Origin: CAYWEM01 sp964457225
Lineage (GTDB): Bacteria; Acidobacteriota; Aminicenantia; UBA2199
Length of the DNA: 45,334 nucleotides
Assembly: GCA_964457225.1 (NCBI GenBank)
Contig: CAYWEM010000020.1
Span: forward strand, 1 to 45,334
Direction: 5' to 3'
Shown: positions 31,520 through 40,102 of the stretch, one piece after another
Layout of the letters: each line of letters opens with the position of its first letter
How positions within the stretch are numbered: position 1 is the stretch's first letter
Program-made: the position numbers and the translations under genes
Notes under the pieces: generated by a model
Database searches by the model: none
What the model saw: only the letters and a program-made list of their open reading frames with translations
Told to the model about the DNA's origin: nothing

Positions 31520-32530
31520 ATGAGTCCAGCTTTAAGCTGTTTTGAAAATCCCGTTGAAGCCATCGGCGCCACGCCCCTGGTGCGCCTGCCCAATGTCGTC
31601 CGTGAAACACCGGCCCTGGTTTATGCCAAGCTTGAATTCATGAATCCCATGGGCAGCATCAAGGATCGTATCGCCAGGTACATGATCGAGAAAGCCGAGC
31701 GGGAGGGGCGAATCAAAAAGGGAGCGGTCATCGTCGAGAATTCTTCCGGCAACACCGCTCTCGGTCTGGCCCTGGTGGCGTTGCAGAAGGGATACCGGCT
31801 CAAGGTGGTTGTGCGTGATTCGCTGTCCATTGAGAAGATGCGCCAGTTGCAGGCCCTGGGCGTGGAAATAGTAACCGTTGACAGCACTCTCCCGCCTGAA
31901 TCACCTGACAGCTACAACCGGATCACACCGAGAATCGCCGCCGAGACTCCCGATTCCTTTTTTCCCGATCAGCACAACAACCTGGATAACAACGAAACCC
32001 ATTATCTCAGTACCGGACCCGAAATCTGGGAACAGATGGAAGGCCGCATCGATTACTTCGTGGCCGGAATCGGCACCGGTGGTACGGTCTCCGGAGTGGC
32101 CAGATATCTTAAAGAACGTGATCCCGGGATCAGGGTCATCGCCGTTGATCCCGAAGGCTCGGTTTTCTACGATTATTTTCACCACGGGAAACCGGGCAAG
32201 TCCGCACCTTACCTGGTTGAAGGCCTGGGTGACGAATTCCTGATCGGTTGCGCCGATTTCAGCAACGTTGATGACGTTTACCGGGTCAGGGACAGCCAGG
32301 CTTTCGCCCAGGCCCGCCTGCTGGCGCGCCAGGAAGGCATTCTGGTCGGCGGTTCCAGCGGAGCGGCTGTCTGGGCGGTCAGGAAACTGGCCGCCACGCT
32401 CCAGGCTCCGGCCCGGATTGTGACCATTCTCCCGGATGGTGGTTCACGCTACCTCAGCACCATCTACAATGACGAGTGGTTGAAGGCCAAGGGGGTTTTT
32501 CTTGATCCCGGGGCGAATCTCTTTCTCTGA
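31520..32530 (+). CDS. PLP-dependent cysteine synthase / cystathionine beta-synthase family
   Basis: Fold-type II PLP enzyme making cysteine (from O-acetylserine and sulfide) or cystathionine (from serine and homocysteine). 336 residues: GATPLVRLPN, NPMGSIKDRIA with PLP lysine 48, ENSSGNTALGLAL (the family's TSGNTG loop, here SSGNTA), GIGTGGTVSGVARYLKE (phosphate loop) and VGGSSGAAVWA. The long insert LPPESPDSYNRITPRIA and the VEGLGDEF segment resemble the cystathionine beta-synthase branch, but the C-terminal CBS regulatory domains are absent. The exact substrate cannot be settled. GAGGAAA lies before the ATG. Monocistronic, 50 bp before the TolC-like gene. Confidence 0.85.
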   Translation: MSPALSCFENPVEAIGATPLVRLPNVVRETPALVYAKLEFMNPMGSIKDRIARYMIEKAEREGRIKKGAVIVENSSGNTALGLALVALQKGYRLKVVVRDSLSIEKMRQLQALGVEIVTVDSTLPPESPDSYNRITPRIAAETPDSFFPDQHNNLDNNETHYLSTGPEIWEQMEGRIDYFVAGIGTGGTVSGVARYLKERDPGIRVIAVDPEGSVFYDYFHHGKPGKSAPYLVEGLGDEFLIGCADFSNVDDVYRVRDSQAFAQARLLARQEGILVGGSSGAAVWAVRKLAATLQAPARIVTILPDGGSRYLSTIYNDEWLKAKGVFLDPGANLFL

Positions 32531-32580
32531 TAACTTTTTTTTTCATCTTTCGTATAGTCATTATTACAATGGAGGCCGAG

Positions 32581-34152
32581 ATGAAAACTAAGCTGGCTTT
32601 GTCGACATGCCTGGTATTTTTCTTTTTGCTGTTTCCGCTTTTGGCCGCGGATCAGGAAACCGATGACAATATTTTGAGTCTTACTCTCGAGGAAACCATC
32701 CTGCAGGCCCTGCAAAACAACCTTGACCTGCGTATCGAGGTGACCAACCCCCGCCTGAGCCGGGAAGCGGTCAGGCGCCAGGGAGCGATTTTCATCCCCA
32801 ACCTGGATTTGAGTATGCGCCAGAGCACCTTTAACCGCCCCAGCAGCAGTGTGCTTGACGGCGGTGAACTGGTGACCACGGAAAATACAAATTACAGCGC
32901 CACCCTTCAGCAGAACATCGCCCTGGGCGGACAACTGCAGGTTTCCCTGGACAACCGCCGCCAGTTTTCCTCCAGCCGCTTCACCACCATAAATCCTTCC
33001 TGGGATTCGAGCCTCAACTTCAACCTGACCCAGCCACTACTGAAGAATTTCGGTACTTTCGTCACCAAGCGCAACATCAACATCGCGCTCAACAACCTGG
33101 AAAAAGCCAACCTTGGTCTCAGGCAGCGCATCATAGATATCATCTACCAGACCGAGGAAGCTTACTGGAATCTGGTTTACGCTTATGAAAACCGGGCACT
33201 GCGCAATCGCTCCCTGGAACTGGCCCGCGATCTGCTGGAACAGAACGAAATCCAGGTCAAGGTGGGAGTTTCCGCGCCCCTCGACGTGCTGACCGCCAAG
33301 GCCGAGGTGGCCCAGCGGGAAAGTGAACTCCTTCAGGCCGACAGCCAGATCCAGACCTACGGGGAAAACCTGAAGAAGATCCTCAACCTGAGTGATTTTC
33401 GTCAGCGCCTGGAGACATCGGACAAGCCCCTTTTCCTCAAGCGGGAAAGCGATTTCAACGATTTTCTGCACGCCGCCCTGGAAAACCGTCCGGACATCAA
33501 CCAGGTGCGCCTGGACCTGAAGAACCGCAACATCGAAGTCAGGTATTCCCGCAACCAGCTGTTGCCCGATCTGCAACTGACCGCATCCTACTATACCTCG
33601 GGCCTGAGCGGCACCCGCCTGATAACCGAGGGAAACCCGCTGTTCGGTGATTACCGGATTATAGGCAGGATCGAAGCCGGCGTCTGGGACGCTCTCAAAG
33701 ACGTGCTTTCAAACCTGTACCGGAATTATTCATTCGGCATCAGGCTGTCCGTGCCCCTGCAGAACGACGCCGCCCGGGCCGACCGGGCCCAGGCCGAAAT
33801 AAACCTGAAAAGGGCCCTGCTGGAACTGAAAAGAATGGAAAACACCATTTACTCGGAAGTGGTCCAGGTGATCAACGACCTGGAAACCAACGTCAAGATC
33901 ATCGAGGCCAGCAATGTGTCCCAGGAGCTGGCCGAGCAGAAACTTCTGGCCGAGCAGAAGAAGCTGGCCGTCGGCCTTTCAACCAATTACCAGGTACTGC
34001 AGTTCCAGCGTGACCTGGCCAGTGCCCAGATCAGCGCCCTGCGCGCGGTCATAGATTACAACCTGACTCTTTCCCGGATCAACCGCATACTCGGCCGCAC
34101 TCTGGAGGCCCACCGGGTTTCTTTCGACGAGATAGCCCAAAGCCGTTTCTAG
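32581..34152 (+). CDS. TolC-family outer-membrane protein
   Basis: Second TolC-type channel, 523 residues from ATG 32581 (GGAGG five bases upstream; the ATG at 32569 contains part of that site). Signal peptide ending PLLAAD, then SLTLEETILQALQNNLDLRI, a typical OEP start, with repeats NYSATLQQNIALGGQLQVS and FGIRLSVPLQNDAARADRA and long helices between (LDVLTAKAEVAQRESELLQA). It lies alone: no adaptor or pump gene is adjacent, unlike the channel at 15860, so its partner is elsewhere or it belongs with the exporter operon that starts 230 bp downstream. Confidence 0.9.
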   Translation: MKTKLALSTCLVFFFLLFPLLAADQETDDNILSLTLEETILQALQNNLDLRIEVTNPRLSREAVRRQGAIFIPNLDLSMRQSTFNRPSSSVLDGGELVTTENTNYSATLQQNIALGGQLQVSLDNRRQFSSSRFTTINPSWDSSLNFNLTQPLLKNFGTFVTKRNINIALNNLEKANLGLRQRIIDIIYQTEEAYWNLVYAYENRALRNRSLELARDLLEQNEIQVKVGVSAPLDVLTAKAEVAQRESELLQADSQIQTYGENLKKILNLSDFRQRLETSDKPLFLKRESDFNDFLHAALENRPDINQVRLDLKNRNIEVRYSRNQLLPDLQLTASYYTSGLSGTRLITEGNPLFGDYRIIGRIEAGVWDALKDVLSNLYRNYSFGIRLSVPLQNDAARADRAQAEINLKRALLELKRMENTIYSEVVQVINDLETNVKIIEASNVSQELAEQKLLAEQKKLAVGLSTNYQVLQFQRDLASAQISALRAVIDYNLTLSRINRILGRTLEAHRVSFDEIAQSRF

Positions 34153-34288
34153 AATTTTGTAACAGCCCTTCTCCCCGGTTGTTTCTGCGGTGTCGGCGCC
34201 ACGGCGCCAATCCGCCGCCCTGCCTGTTCCATCACTCTGAAAAAATGCCGGGCAGGTTTTTCGGTTTATTTTTTTTGCTTGAAAAGAC
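34153..34288. other. Gap after the TolC-like gene with possible weak terminator
   Basis: CCTGCC (34219-34224) can pair with GGCAGG (34251-34256) across a 26-nt loop, followed by a T-rich stretch (TTTTT and an eight-T run). A palindromic GGCGCC pair lies at about 34197-34210. Neither is a strong terminator, but the T-rich tail makes transcription stop here plausible. Confidence 0.25.
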
Positions 34289-34355
34289 TTGACAAGTGGA
34301 AATTATTGCAATAGTATTATGTTTTAATATACTATTATAGTACTATTATAATAGT
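34289..34355 (+). promoter_or_regulatory. Promoter and two palindromic operators of the gntR operon
   Basis: A perfect TTGACA (34289-34294), 17-bp spacer and TAGTAT (34312-34317). Two inverted repeats overlap and follow the -10 box: ATAGTAT (34311-34317) with ATACTAT (34329-34335), and ACTATTATA (34331-34339) with TATAATAGT (34347-34355), both exact. They share the half-site around ATAGTA/TACTAT. Two tandem sites over the promoter suggest autorepression by the GntR protein encoded next, released by an unknown ligand. Confidence 0.6.
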
Positions 34356-34382
34356 TCAATGGCGGCGGTGCAGGAGGCGGTC

Positions 34383-34763
34383 ATGATTAAATTCCAACTG
34401 GATGCCAAGAACGGCATTCCCTTTTATCGCCAGATCATAGATCAGATCCGGTACGGAATCGCCACCGGTAAGCTGGCCATGGGCGAACAGCTGCCTACGG
34501 CCCGCTCCCTGGCCGTTGAGTTGAAAATCAACCTGAACACCGTTATCAAAGCCTACAAGGAACTGGAGATTCAGAAAATCCTGGAAACTCAGCAGGGCAG
34601 TGGAACGTTTATCGGCACGGCCAAAGTCGAGATTCCGCAAAATGAGCAGCGCGGCAAGCTTAAAAGCATCTGCAGTGAATTCGTGACCATTGCCGCCAAT
34701 TACGGTTTCAGTATCGAGGATATCGTCAGTGAGTTAAAAACCAGGTCAGGAGGAAGCAAATGA
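34383..34763 (+). CDS. GntR-family regulator, YtrA subfamily
   Basis: DNA-binding repressor, 126 residues from ATG 34383 (CAGGAGG upstream; the ATG at 34359 lies before this site). The winged helix is complete: PFYRQIIDQIRYGIATGKLA, GEQLPTARSLAVELKINLNT (recognition helix) and VIKAYKELEIQKILETQQGS with GTFIG. The C-terminal part is only about 50 residues, as in the short YtrA type that typically controls neighbouring ABC transporters. Its stop overlaps the next ATG (ATGA). It is therefore the probable regulator of the slipin, barrel, ABC and LolA-like genes to 40861, acting at the palindromes upstream. Confidence 0.92.
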   Translation: MIKFQLDAKNGIPFYRQIIDQIRYGIATGKLAMGEQLPTARSLAVELKINLNTVIKAYKELEIQKILETQQGSGTFIGTAKVEIPQNEQRGKLKSICSEFVTIAANYGFSIEDIVSELKTRSGGSK

Positions 34764-35727
34764 AGCGTTATATTGCCGATCGCAAGTTCTTCAACCGTTT
34801 GTCGCTGGTAATACTGTTGCTCGTTATAGTCTCAGGCTAACGGTTGCATGCCCTGGACCTGGTCCAGCCATTGTTCCTGGGATTGCCCATTCTGGTATTG
34901 CTGGGCCTGGCCGCTTCCCTGCGCATCGCCAACCAATGGGAAAAAGCGGTTCAGCTGCGTTTGGGCCGATTCAAGCGCCTGCGCGGACCGGGCCTGTTTT
35001 TGATTGTTCCCCTGATAGATACGGTTTACAAGTACATCGACCAGCGGGTCAGGGTGACCGATTTCAAGGCCGAGCAGGCCCTGACCAAGGATACCGTTCC
35101 GGTCAACGTTGATGCCGTGGTTTACTGGCTGGTATGGGATGCCGAGAAGGCGGCCCTGGAAGTCCAGGATTACCAGGAAGCCGTGGCTTACCTGGCCCAG
35201 ACCGGGCTGAGGGATACCATCGGCAAGCACAAGCTGGCCGAACTCCTGCAGAACCGCCAGAAAATCGCGGCCACTCTGCAGGAAACCCTGGATGAATACA
35301 CTAATCCCTGGGCATCACCTGTCATTACGTCGGCATCAAGGACATCGTAATTCCCGCTTCCCTGGCCAATGCCATGAGCAAACAGGCGCAGGCTGAAAGA
35401 GAACGCCAGGCCCGTGTCATCCTGGGTGCGGCTGAAACAGAGATCGCCGCCAATTTCGCCCTGGCCAGCGAGTGTTATCGTGATAACCCGGTGGCCCTGC
35501 AATTACGCGGAATGAACATGCTCTTTGAAGGACTCAAGGAAAAAGGTTCGCTGGTCATAGTTCCCAGCTCGGCTCTCGATTCCATGAACCTGGGCGCCAT
35601 CACCGGCATGACGGCGCTTTCCAGGGAGAGAGTTCCGGGTGCGGCCGCCGAAGAGCCCCAGGCCCCCGGCCGGAATGTAAACAGGGGTAAAAGAAAGACT
35701 CCTGCGGCGGAAAGCATCAGCAGATGA
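34760..35727 (+). pseudogene. Slipin/stomatin (SPFH) gene broken by a stop and a frameshift
   Basis: Membrane-anchored SPFH scaffold protein, disrupted twice. The frame opens at ATG 34760 with AGGAGG upstream and the membrane stretch LSLVILLLVIVSG, then meets TAA at 34838-34840 (a tyrosine codon plus one change). Without further interruption the same frame continues with ASLRIANQWEKAVQLRLGRF and RGPGLFLIVPLIDTVYKYID (SPFH start) to PWASPV. Near 35310-35312 one G has been lost from TGGGGC: the other frame continues GITCHYVGIKDIVIP, AMSKQAQAERERQARVI and GMNMLFEGLKEKGSLVIVPS, the conserved slipin end. A start at TTG 34844 would give a protein missing its first membrane part. Both lesions might be sequencing error; two in one gene point to decay. 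Confidence 0.8.
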
Positions 35728-36830
35728 AAATAACGCTGTCGGTCTCGGTCCTGTTGCTCTCAGCTTTGCTGCTTCCGGCAACGGATTACGAATTTTCAGG
35801 TTACTTCGAAAGCCGCTTGTTTCTGGTGGAAAACCCCGGGTTGCCTTGGCGGCCCTTTTCGGAAAAAGTCACGACCGGGGCTTACAATCGCCTGCGCCTC
35901 AGCCTGAAAGTTGCTCCCGCGGACAAATTGAAAGTCAACCTGGCCCTGGATTTGTTCAGTTTTCATGGTTTCCCGGGATTACTCACCGCTTCGGCTGTCC
36001 CGGCCGGAAGCGCGGAATACAACGGCTACCGGGTGGAGCCGGATCGGCTTTACCTCGATGTCTATCTCAAGCACCTGGACATCTCCATCGGCAAACAGAG
36101 ACTGGCCCTGGGTGTCTCCCAGGTCTGGACTCCGTTGGATGTTTTCAACCGGGTCAACCTTTTTGAACCGAAGGAAGAGAAACCCGGCACCAATGCCCTG
36201 AAAATCTACCTGCCGCTGGGTGCTTCTTCCAGCCTGACCGGGATCTATTCTCCGGCCGGGGATTTTTCCACTGCCAATTCCGCCTTGCGCTGGCAGTCCC
36301 GCCTGGCCCGAATTGATGCCGGCTTTACGTTTATCCGGCGCGGTGAAATCAACTCAAGTATATTGGGGCTGGATTTGCGGGGAGAAAACCTGGTCGGCTG
36401 GTGGCTGGAATACGCTCATTTTATCTCGCCGGGGAGGAGAAACAACAAGCTGGTATTGGGGTGGGACTATTCTTTTCCCCTCGGTCGTGGTTTGTACTGG
36501 CTGAACGAATTCTTCTTCGACGACAGCGGCGGCCGCAGTGTCGGTGAATACGATATCCCGGGGCTTCAGCAGGGTCTGAGATTCACCCTGGGCCGGGTCT
36601 ACCTGTTTTCCATGCTGCGCTGCACCCTGGACGATTTCCGTTCTATTTCACTGAGTTATATCGCCAACTGGGGTGACGGATCCTACATTATAAATCCCAT
36701 GCTGAGCTGGGATTTAATGCAGAACCTGAATTTGTCGGCCGGTCTGTATCTGCCTTGCGGCAATCGCCTGGGTGAATTCAACCGGCAAAGACGCAACGTG
36801 TTGTTCATATGGCTGAAAGCCAGTTTTTAG
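35724..36830 (+). CDS. Predicted outer-membrane beta-barrel protein
   Basis: Unnamed 368-residue exported protein. Signal peptide MKITLSVSVLLLSALLLPA, then a long series of alternating strands (YEFSGYFESRLFLVENP, NRLRLSLKVAPADKLKVNLA, YLDVYLKHLDISIGKQRLAL) ending NVLFIWLKASF with terminal Phe, as expected for a barrel. The segment GVSQVWTPLDVFNRVNLFEP recalls outer-membrane porin-like proteins (DUF1302 type) that occur beside lipid/lipoprotein transporters; that similarity is from memory and weak. Overlaps the slipin stop by four bases and precedes the ATPase gene by nine. Proposed to be the outer-membrane component of the adjacent export system. Confidence 0.7.
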   Translation: MKITLSVSVLLLSALLLPATDYEFSGYFESRLFLVENPGLPWRPFSEKVTTGAYNRLRLSLKVAPADKLKVNLALDLFSFHGFPGLLTASAVPAGSAEYNGYRVEPDRLYLDVYLKHLDISIGKQRLALGVSQVWTPLDVFNRVNLFEPKEEKPGTNALKIYLPLGASSSLTGIYSPAGDFSTANSALRWQSRLARIDAGFTFIRRGEINSSILGLDLRGENLVGWWLEYAHFISPGRRNNKLVLGWDYSFPLGRGLYWLNEFFFDDSGGRSVGEYDIPGLQQGLRFTLGRVYLFSMLRCTLDDFRSISLSYIANWGDGSYIINPMLSWDLMQNLNLSAGLYLPCGNRLGEFNRQRRNVLFIWLKASF

Positions 36831-36839
36831 GAGGATGGC

Positions 36840-37538
36840 ATGCCTTTAATCAGTTTTGCCAAGGTGAGTAAAAACTACCGAACCGGAAAGATCGTCTTCC
36901 CGGCCCTGAAGGAAGTCGACCTGGAGGTAAACCAGGGTGAATTCCTGGCCCTGGCCGGACCTTCAGGATCCGGAAAAACCACCATCCTGAACATCATAGG
37001 CCTCCTGGACAAGCCAAGCTCCGGAAAATACTCGTTCGCCGGAGAGGATTCAGCCGCCAGGAGCGACAATACGCTGGCTGAACTGCGCCGGGATCTGATC
37101 GGCTTTGTTTTCCAGACTTTCAACCTGATCCCGGTGCTGACCGCCTTTGAAAACGTTGAATTCCCCCTTTTAATGCAGGGAGGGATGACTGCGGCGGAGC
37201 GCAGGAACAAGGTGGAGGCTTTGCTGCGGGAAGTCGGCCTGGGGGAATTCATGCAGCGCCGTCCTGCCGAAATGAGCGGGGGCCAGCAGCAGCGGGTGGC
37301 CGTGGCCAGGGCCCTGGTCAAGCAACCGAGCCTGGTGCTGGCCGATGAACCCACTGCCAACCTGGACTCCCGGAACGGGCGGGAGATTCTGGAACTGATG
37401 AAAGCCATGAACGAAAAAACCGGGGCTACTTTTCTCTTTTCCACCCATGATCGCATGGTCATGGACCTGGCCGGTCGGCTCATCCAGCTCCGGGACGGCC
37501 GGATTCATTCCGATGAAACCAGGAGTTTACCGTGTTGA
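36840..37538 (+). CDS. ABC transporter ATPase, LolD/MacB type
   Basis: Energy-coupling subunit, 232 residues. Walker A GPSGSGKTT, Q-loop FVFQTFNLIPVLTAFENV, signature MSGGQQQRVAVARAL, Walker B LVLADEPTANLD and switch His in FSTHD are all intact. The TFNLIP/QQQRVAIARAL pattern is characteristic of the ATPases that drive FtsX-type permeases (LolD, MacB, FtsE). AGGAGG precedes the ATG. The stop overlaps the first permease start by seven bases. It would homodimerise and power the two following permeases. Confidence 0.93.
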   Translation: MPLISFAKVSKNYRTGKIVFPALKEVDLEVNQGEFLALAGPSGSGKTTILNIIGLLDKPSSGKYSFAGEDSAARSDNTLAELRRDLIGFVFQTFNLIPVLTAFENVEFPLLMQGGMTAAERRNKVEALLREVGLGEFMQRRPAEMSGGQQQRVAVARALVKQPSLVLADEPTANLDSRNGREILELMKAMNEKTGATFLFSTHDRMVMDLAGRLIQLRDGRIHSDETRSLPC

Positions 37539-38803
37539 TCCGCTGTAAACTGGCTTTCCGCAATATTTTCCGCTTCAAACGGCGTACTTTCATAACCTTG
37601 CTGGCCAGTTCGTTCGGCCTGGCCTTGCTGGTGGTGGCCATGGCCCTGCTTGACGGGATTGACAGCGATTCTCAGTCCAGCATTATAAATGCCCAGACTT
37701 CTCACCTGAATGTCTTTAAGGAAGGGTACTACGAAAAAAGACATGATTATCCGATTGAGCCGGCCATAACCGAGGCGGAGAATTACAGCACTACCCTGGC
37801 GGCGATCCCCGGGGTGCGGGCGGTCAGCAGCAGGATACTCTTTGCCGCGACCCTGATCAGACAGGCTGATGAGCTTCCCTGCCTGGGAGTCGGGGTGGAC
37901 ACGGGGCTTGATCCCCAAGTGTTCAACATCAGGGACTCTTTGCAGGAAGGTTCCTGGCTGGAGGCCGGTGACCGCAAGATATTGGTCGGCCGGGACCTGG
38001 CCGGAGATTTGGGCGTCTCGGTCGGGGATTTGCTGGTCATGCGCCTGGTTCTGTTCAACGAGGAAGAAGAATTCACCTGGAATGCAATTGACGTCGAAGT
38101 AAAGGGGATTTTCGCCTCCGGCAACCCCCAGGTGGATCGCGGCAGGATATTCATGCCGCTGTCCCTGGCCCGGGAAGGGCTGGGGCTGGAATCGCGGGTT
38201 ACTGAACTGGTGATACGCCTGGAAAATGACAGTGACAGTCTCCTGGCTTCGGTTCAGACCGGGATTAAAAAAATCCTGGATCGTGATGCCCGGGACCTGC
38301 AGGTTTATTCCTGGAAGGAAATGGCCAGCGGATTTCTGGCCGTCAGCCGCATGAAAACCCGCAACAGCGGGATAATTATCCTGGTCATGCTCCTGATCGC
38401 TTCGGTGGGTATAGTCAACACCATGCTGATGACCGTGCTGGAGCGTACCCGGGAGATCGGGATGCTGGCCGCCCTGGGATTGAAAAAACGTGAGATCATG
38501 TGGCTCTTCATTCTGGAAGGAGGGTTCATCGGACTTATCGGCTCATTCCTGGGCTGTCTGCTGGGGGGCCTGGCTTCCTGGTATCTTGAAGTCAAGGGAG
38601 TCTCCCTGAGGGCCTTCGGTGAAACCATGGTCAGGATGTCGGAATCGATTTACCCGGTAAAGGACGTGTTTTATGCTGATCTGAGTTTCCGGGTGCTTCT
38701 GCTGGTGTTTTTGTTCGGTACGGTCCTGGCTCTGCTGGCCAGTGCATATCCGGCGCGCAAGGCGGCCAACCTGGATCCGATCATAGCCCTGAGGCATATT
38801 TGA
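37532..38803 (+). CDS. FtsX-domain ABC permease (LolC/LolE-like), first
   Basis: Inner-membrane subunit of 423 residues. N-terminal helix (RTFITLLASSFGLALLVVAM), a periplasmic domain of about 230 residues with LNVFKEGYYEKRHD and GVRAVSSRILFAATL, then three helices with ERTREIGMLAALGLKKREIM (the FtsX coupling loop) and LLASAYPARKAANLDPI ending in LRHI. This is the LolC/E, MacB arrangement. The start is GTG 37532 inside the ATPase gene. In such systems the periplasmic domain extracts a lipoprotein or lipid from the membrane. Substrate unknown. Confidence 0.9.
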   Translation: MLIRCKLAFRNIFRFKRRTFITLLASSFGLALLVVAMALLDGIDSDSQSSIINAQTSHLNVFKEGYYEKRHDYPIEPAITEAENYSTTLAAIPGVRAVSSRILFAATLIRQADELPCLGVGVDTGLDPQVFNIRDSLQEGSWLEAGDRKILVGRDLAGDLGVSVGDLLVMRLVLFNEEEEFTWNAIDVEVKGIFASGNPQVDRGRIFMPLSLAREGLGLESRVTELVIRLENDSDSLLASVQTGIKKILDRDARDLQVYSWKEMASGFLAVSRMKTRNSGIIILVMLLIASVGIVNTMLMTVLERTREIGMLAALGLKKREIMWLFILEGGFIGLIGSFLGCLLGGLASWYLEVKGVSLRAFGETMVRMSESIYPVKDVFYADLSFRVLLLVFLFGTVLALLASAYPARKAANLDPIIALRHI

Positions 38804-38818
38804 GAAGCGGGGGAAAGC

Positions 38819-40090
38819 ATGTGGCGAAATATCTTTAGGTTTGCCTGGAGGAACATCTGGAGGAACGGCCGCAGAACCGGGCTGACCCTGTTGGCCCTGG
38901 TCATCGGCATGATAGCGGTGGTATTCGGGCGCGGCTATATCGATGCAATCATGCAGGGCATGATCCAGCCTATCCTGCGCATGCAGACCGGGCATGTCCG
39001 CCTGGTCCACCGGGACTTCCTCAGGATGGAAAGAATCATGCCCAAAGACAGACTGGTAGCGCCCCTGGAACGAATTGAAACCCTGCTCAGGGAAACTGAA
39101 GGAGTTGAGGAGATCATCCCGGTGATCAGGTTCAGGGCGCTGGCCGCGCATGGCAGGGAAAATGAAAACTGCCTGGTGTACGGAGTTTCGGCCGCGGGTT
39201 TGCGGCAAACCATGCAGTTGGACAGGCACATCGAGAGCGGGAGCTATTTCAGTGAGGCCGGCGATGAAGTGATCGTCGGTGACAAACTGGCCCGCAACCT
39301 GGGCCTGGAGGTTGGAGATGAACTGCTCCTGGTGGCCACGGACAGCAATTATTCGACCTATGCCCTGCCATTCAGGGTGATCGGATTCTTTAATATGGGC
39401 TATTATTACCTGGAAAAAAACGCCCTGTTCATTTCTTACCGGAAAGCCGAAGAGATGATGGATTTCCAGGATGCAGGCCAGGAGATACTGGTTTTTATCT
39501 CCAGGCCTGAACAAGCCCCCCGGGTTGCGGTGGAAATACAGTCGGGGATCAGCGGCTTTGCCGATGAAGAAATCCAGGTTATTCCCTGGCAGCAAAGCGC
39601 AGTCATTGCCGATTCCGTTCCCATGCTGCGGCAGATCTGGGGGTCGATTTTTTACCTGGTCATGTTCATCGTCGGCCTGGTGATCCTCAATACCATGCTG
39701 ATGACGGTGATGGAACGCTATCATGAAATCGGTATTCTCAAGGCCCTGGGTTTCAAAAAGCGCGAGGTGATCGCCCTGATTTTCTGCGAGGCCGTTTTCA
39801 TCGGCCTGATCGGTTCCTTGTCTGGAGCTTTGTGCGGCGCCCTGCTGACCGGCTGGGTCGGCAAAACCGGAATTGACCTGAGCCAGGCTTTCAACCCCGA
39901 GATGTTTGAAAGCCTCGAAATTCCCTTTCCGGTATTCGGCTCGACGCTTCACCCGGAATTGAGCCTGGGGGCCGTGCTGATTGCCCTGGCCCTGGGTGTC
40001 GCAGCTACACTGCTGGCCGTAATATACCCGGCCTGGAAATCGGCGCGCATGTCGCCGGTTGAAGCTTTTCGCTCCGATCTCAAGGTGTAA
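38819..40090 (+). CDS. FtsX-domain ABC permease (LolC/LolE-like), second
   Basis: Paralogue of the preceding protein and of the same length (423 residues), with entry FAWRNIWRNGRRTGLTLLAL, periplasmic domain, then three helices with ERYHEIGILKALGFKKREVI and ATLLAVIYPAWKSARMSPVEA. Having two different permeases with one ATPase matches LolC-LolE-LolD rather than MacB (one permease fused to ATPase). GGGGAAAG lies close to the ATG and 15 bp separate the genes. The adjacent periplasmic carrier gene supports a Lol-like job. Confidence 0.9.
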   Translation: MWRNIFRFAWRNIWRNGRRTGLTLLALVIGMIAVVFGRGYIDAIMQGMIQPILRMQTGHVRLVHRDFLRMERIMPKDRLVAPLERIETLLRETEGVEEIIPVIRFRALAAHGRENENCLVYGVSAAGLRQTMQLDRHIESGSYFSEAGDEVIVGDKLARNLGLEVGDELLLVATDSNYSTYALPFRVIGFFNMGYYYLEKNALFISYRKAEEMMDFQDAGQEILVFISRPEQAPRVAVEIQSGISGFADEEIQVIPWQQSAVIADSVPMLRQIWGSIFYLVMFIVGLVILNTMLMTVMERYHEIGILKALGFKKREVIALIFCEAVFIGLIGSLSGALCGALLTGWVGKTGIDLSQAFNPEMFESLEIPFPVFGSTLHPELSLGAVLIALALGVAATLLAVIYPAWKSARMSPVEAFRSDLKV

Positions 40091-40102
40091 AACGGAGAAA
40101 AG

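Noticed and set aside
34838..34840. Programmed readthrough of the slipin stop
   Set aside because: TAA is the least leaky stop and is not used for selenocysteine or pyrrolysine, and a second lesion lies downstream; decay or sequence error is simpler.
35305..35315. Programmed frameshift in the slipin gene
   Set aside because: The site is a short CCCTGGGC stretch without a slippery heptamer or visible stimulating structure; a single lost G explains it.
38543..39952. Minus-strand open frame of 469 codons opposite the two FtsX permeases
   Set aside because: Spans two real genes on the other strand, is rich in His/Gln/Asp as expected of an antisense shadow, and has no family resemblance.
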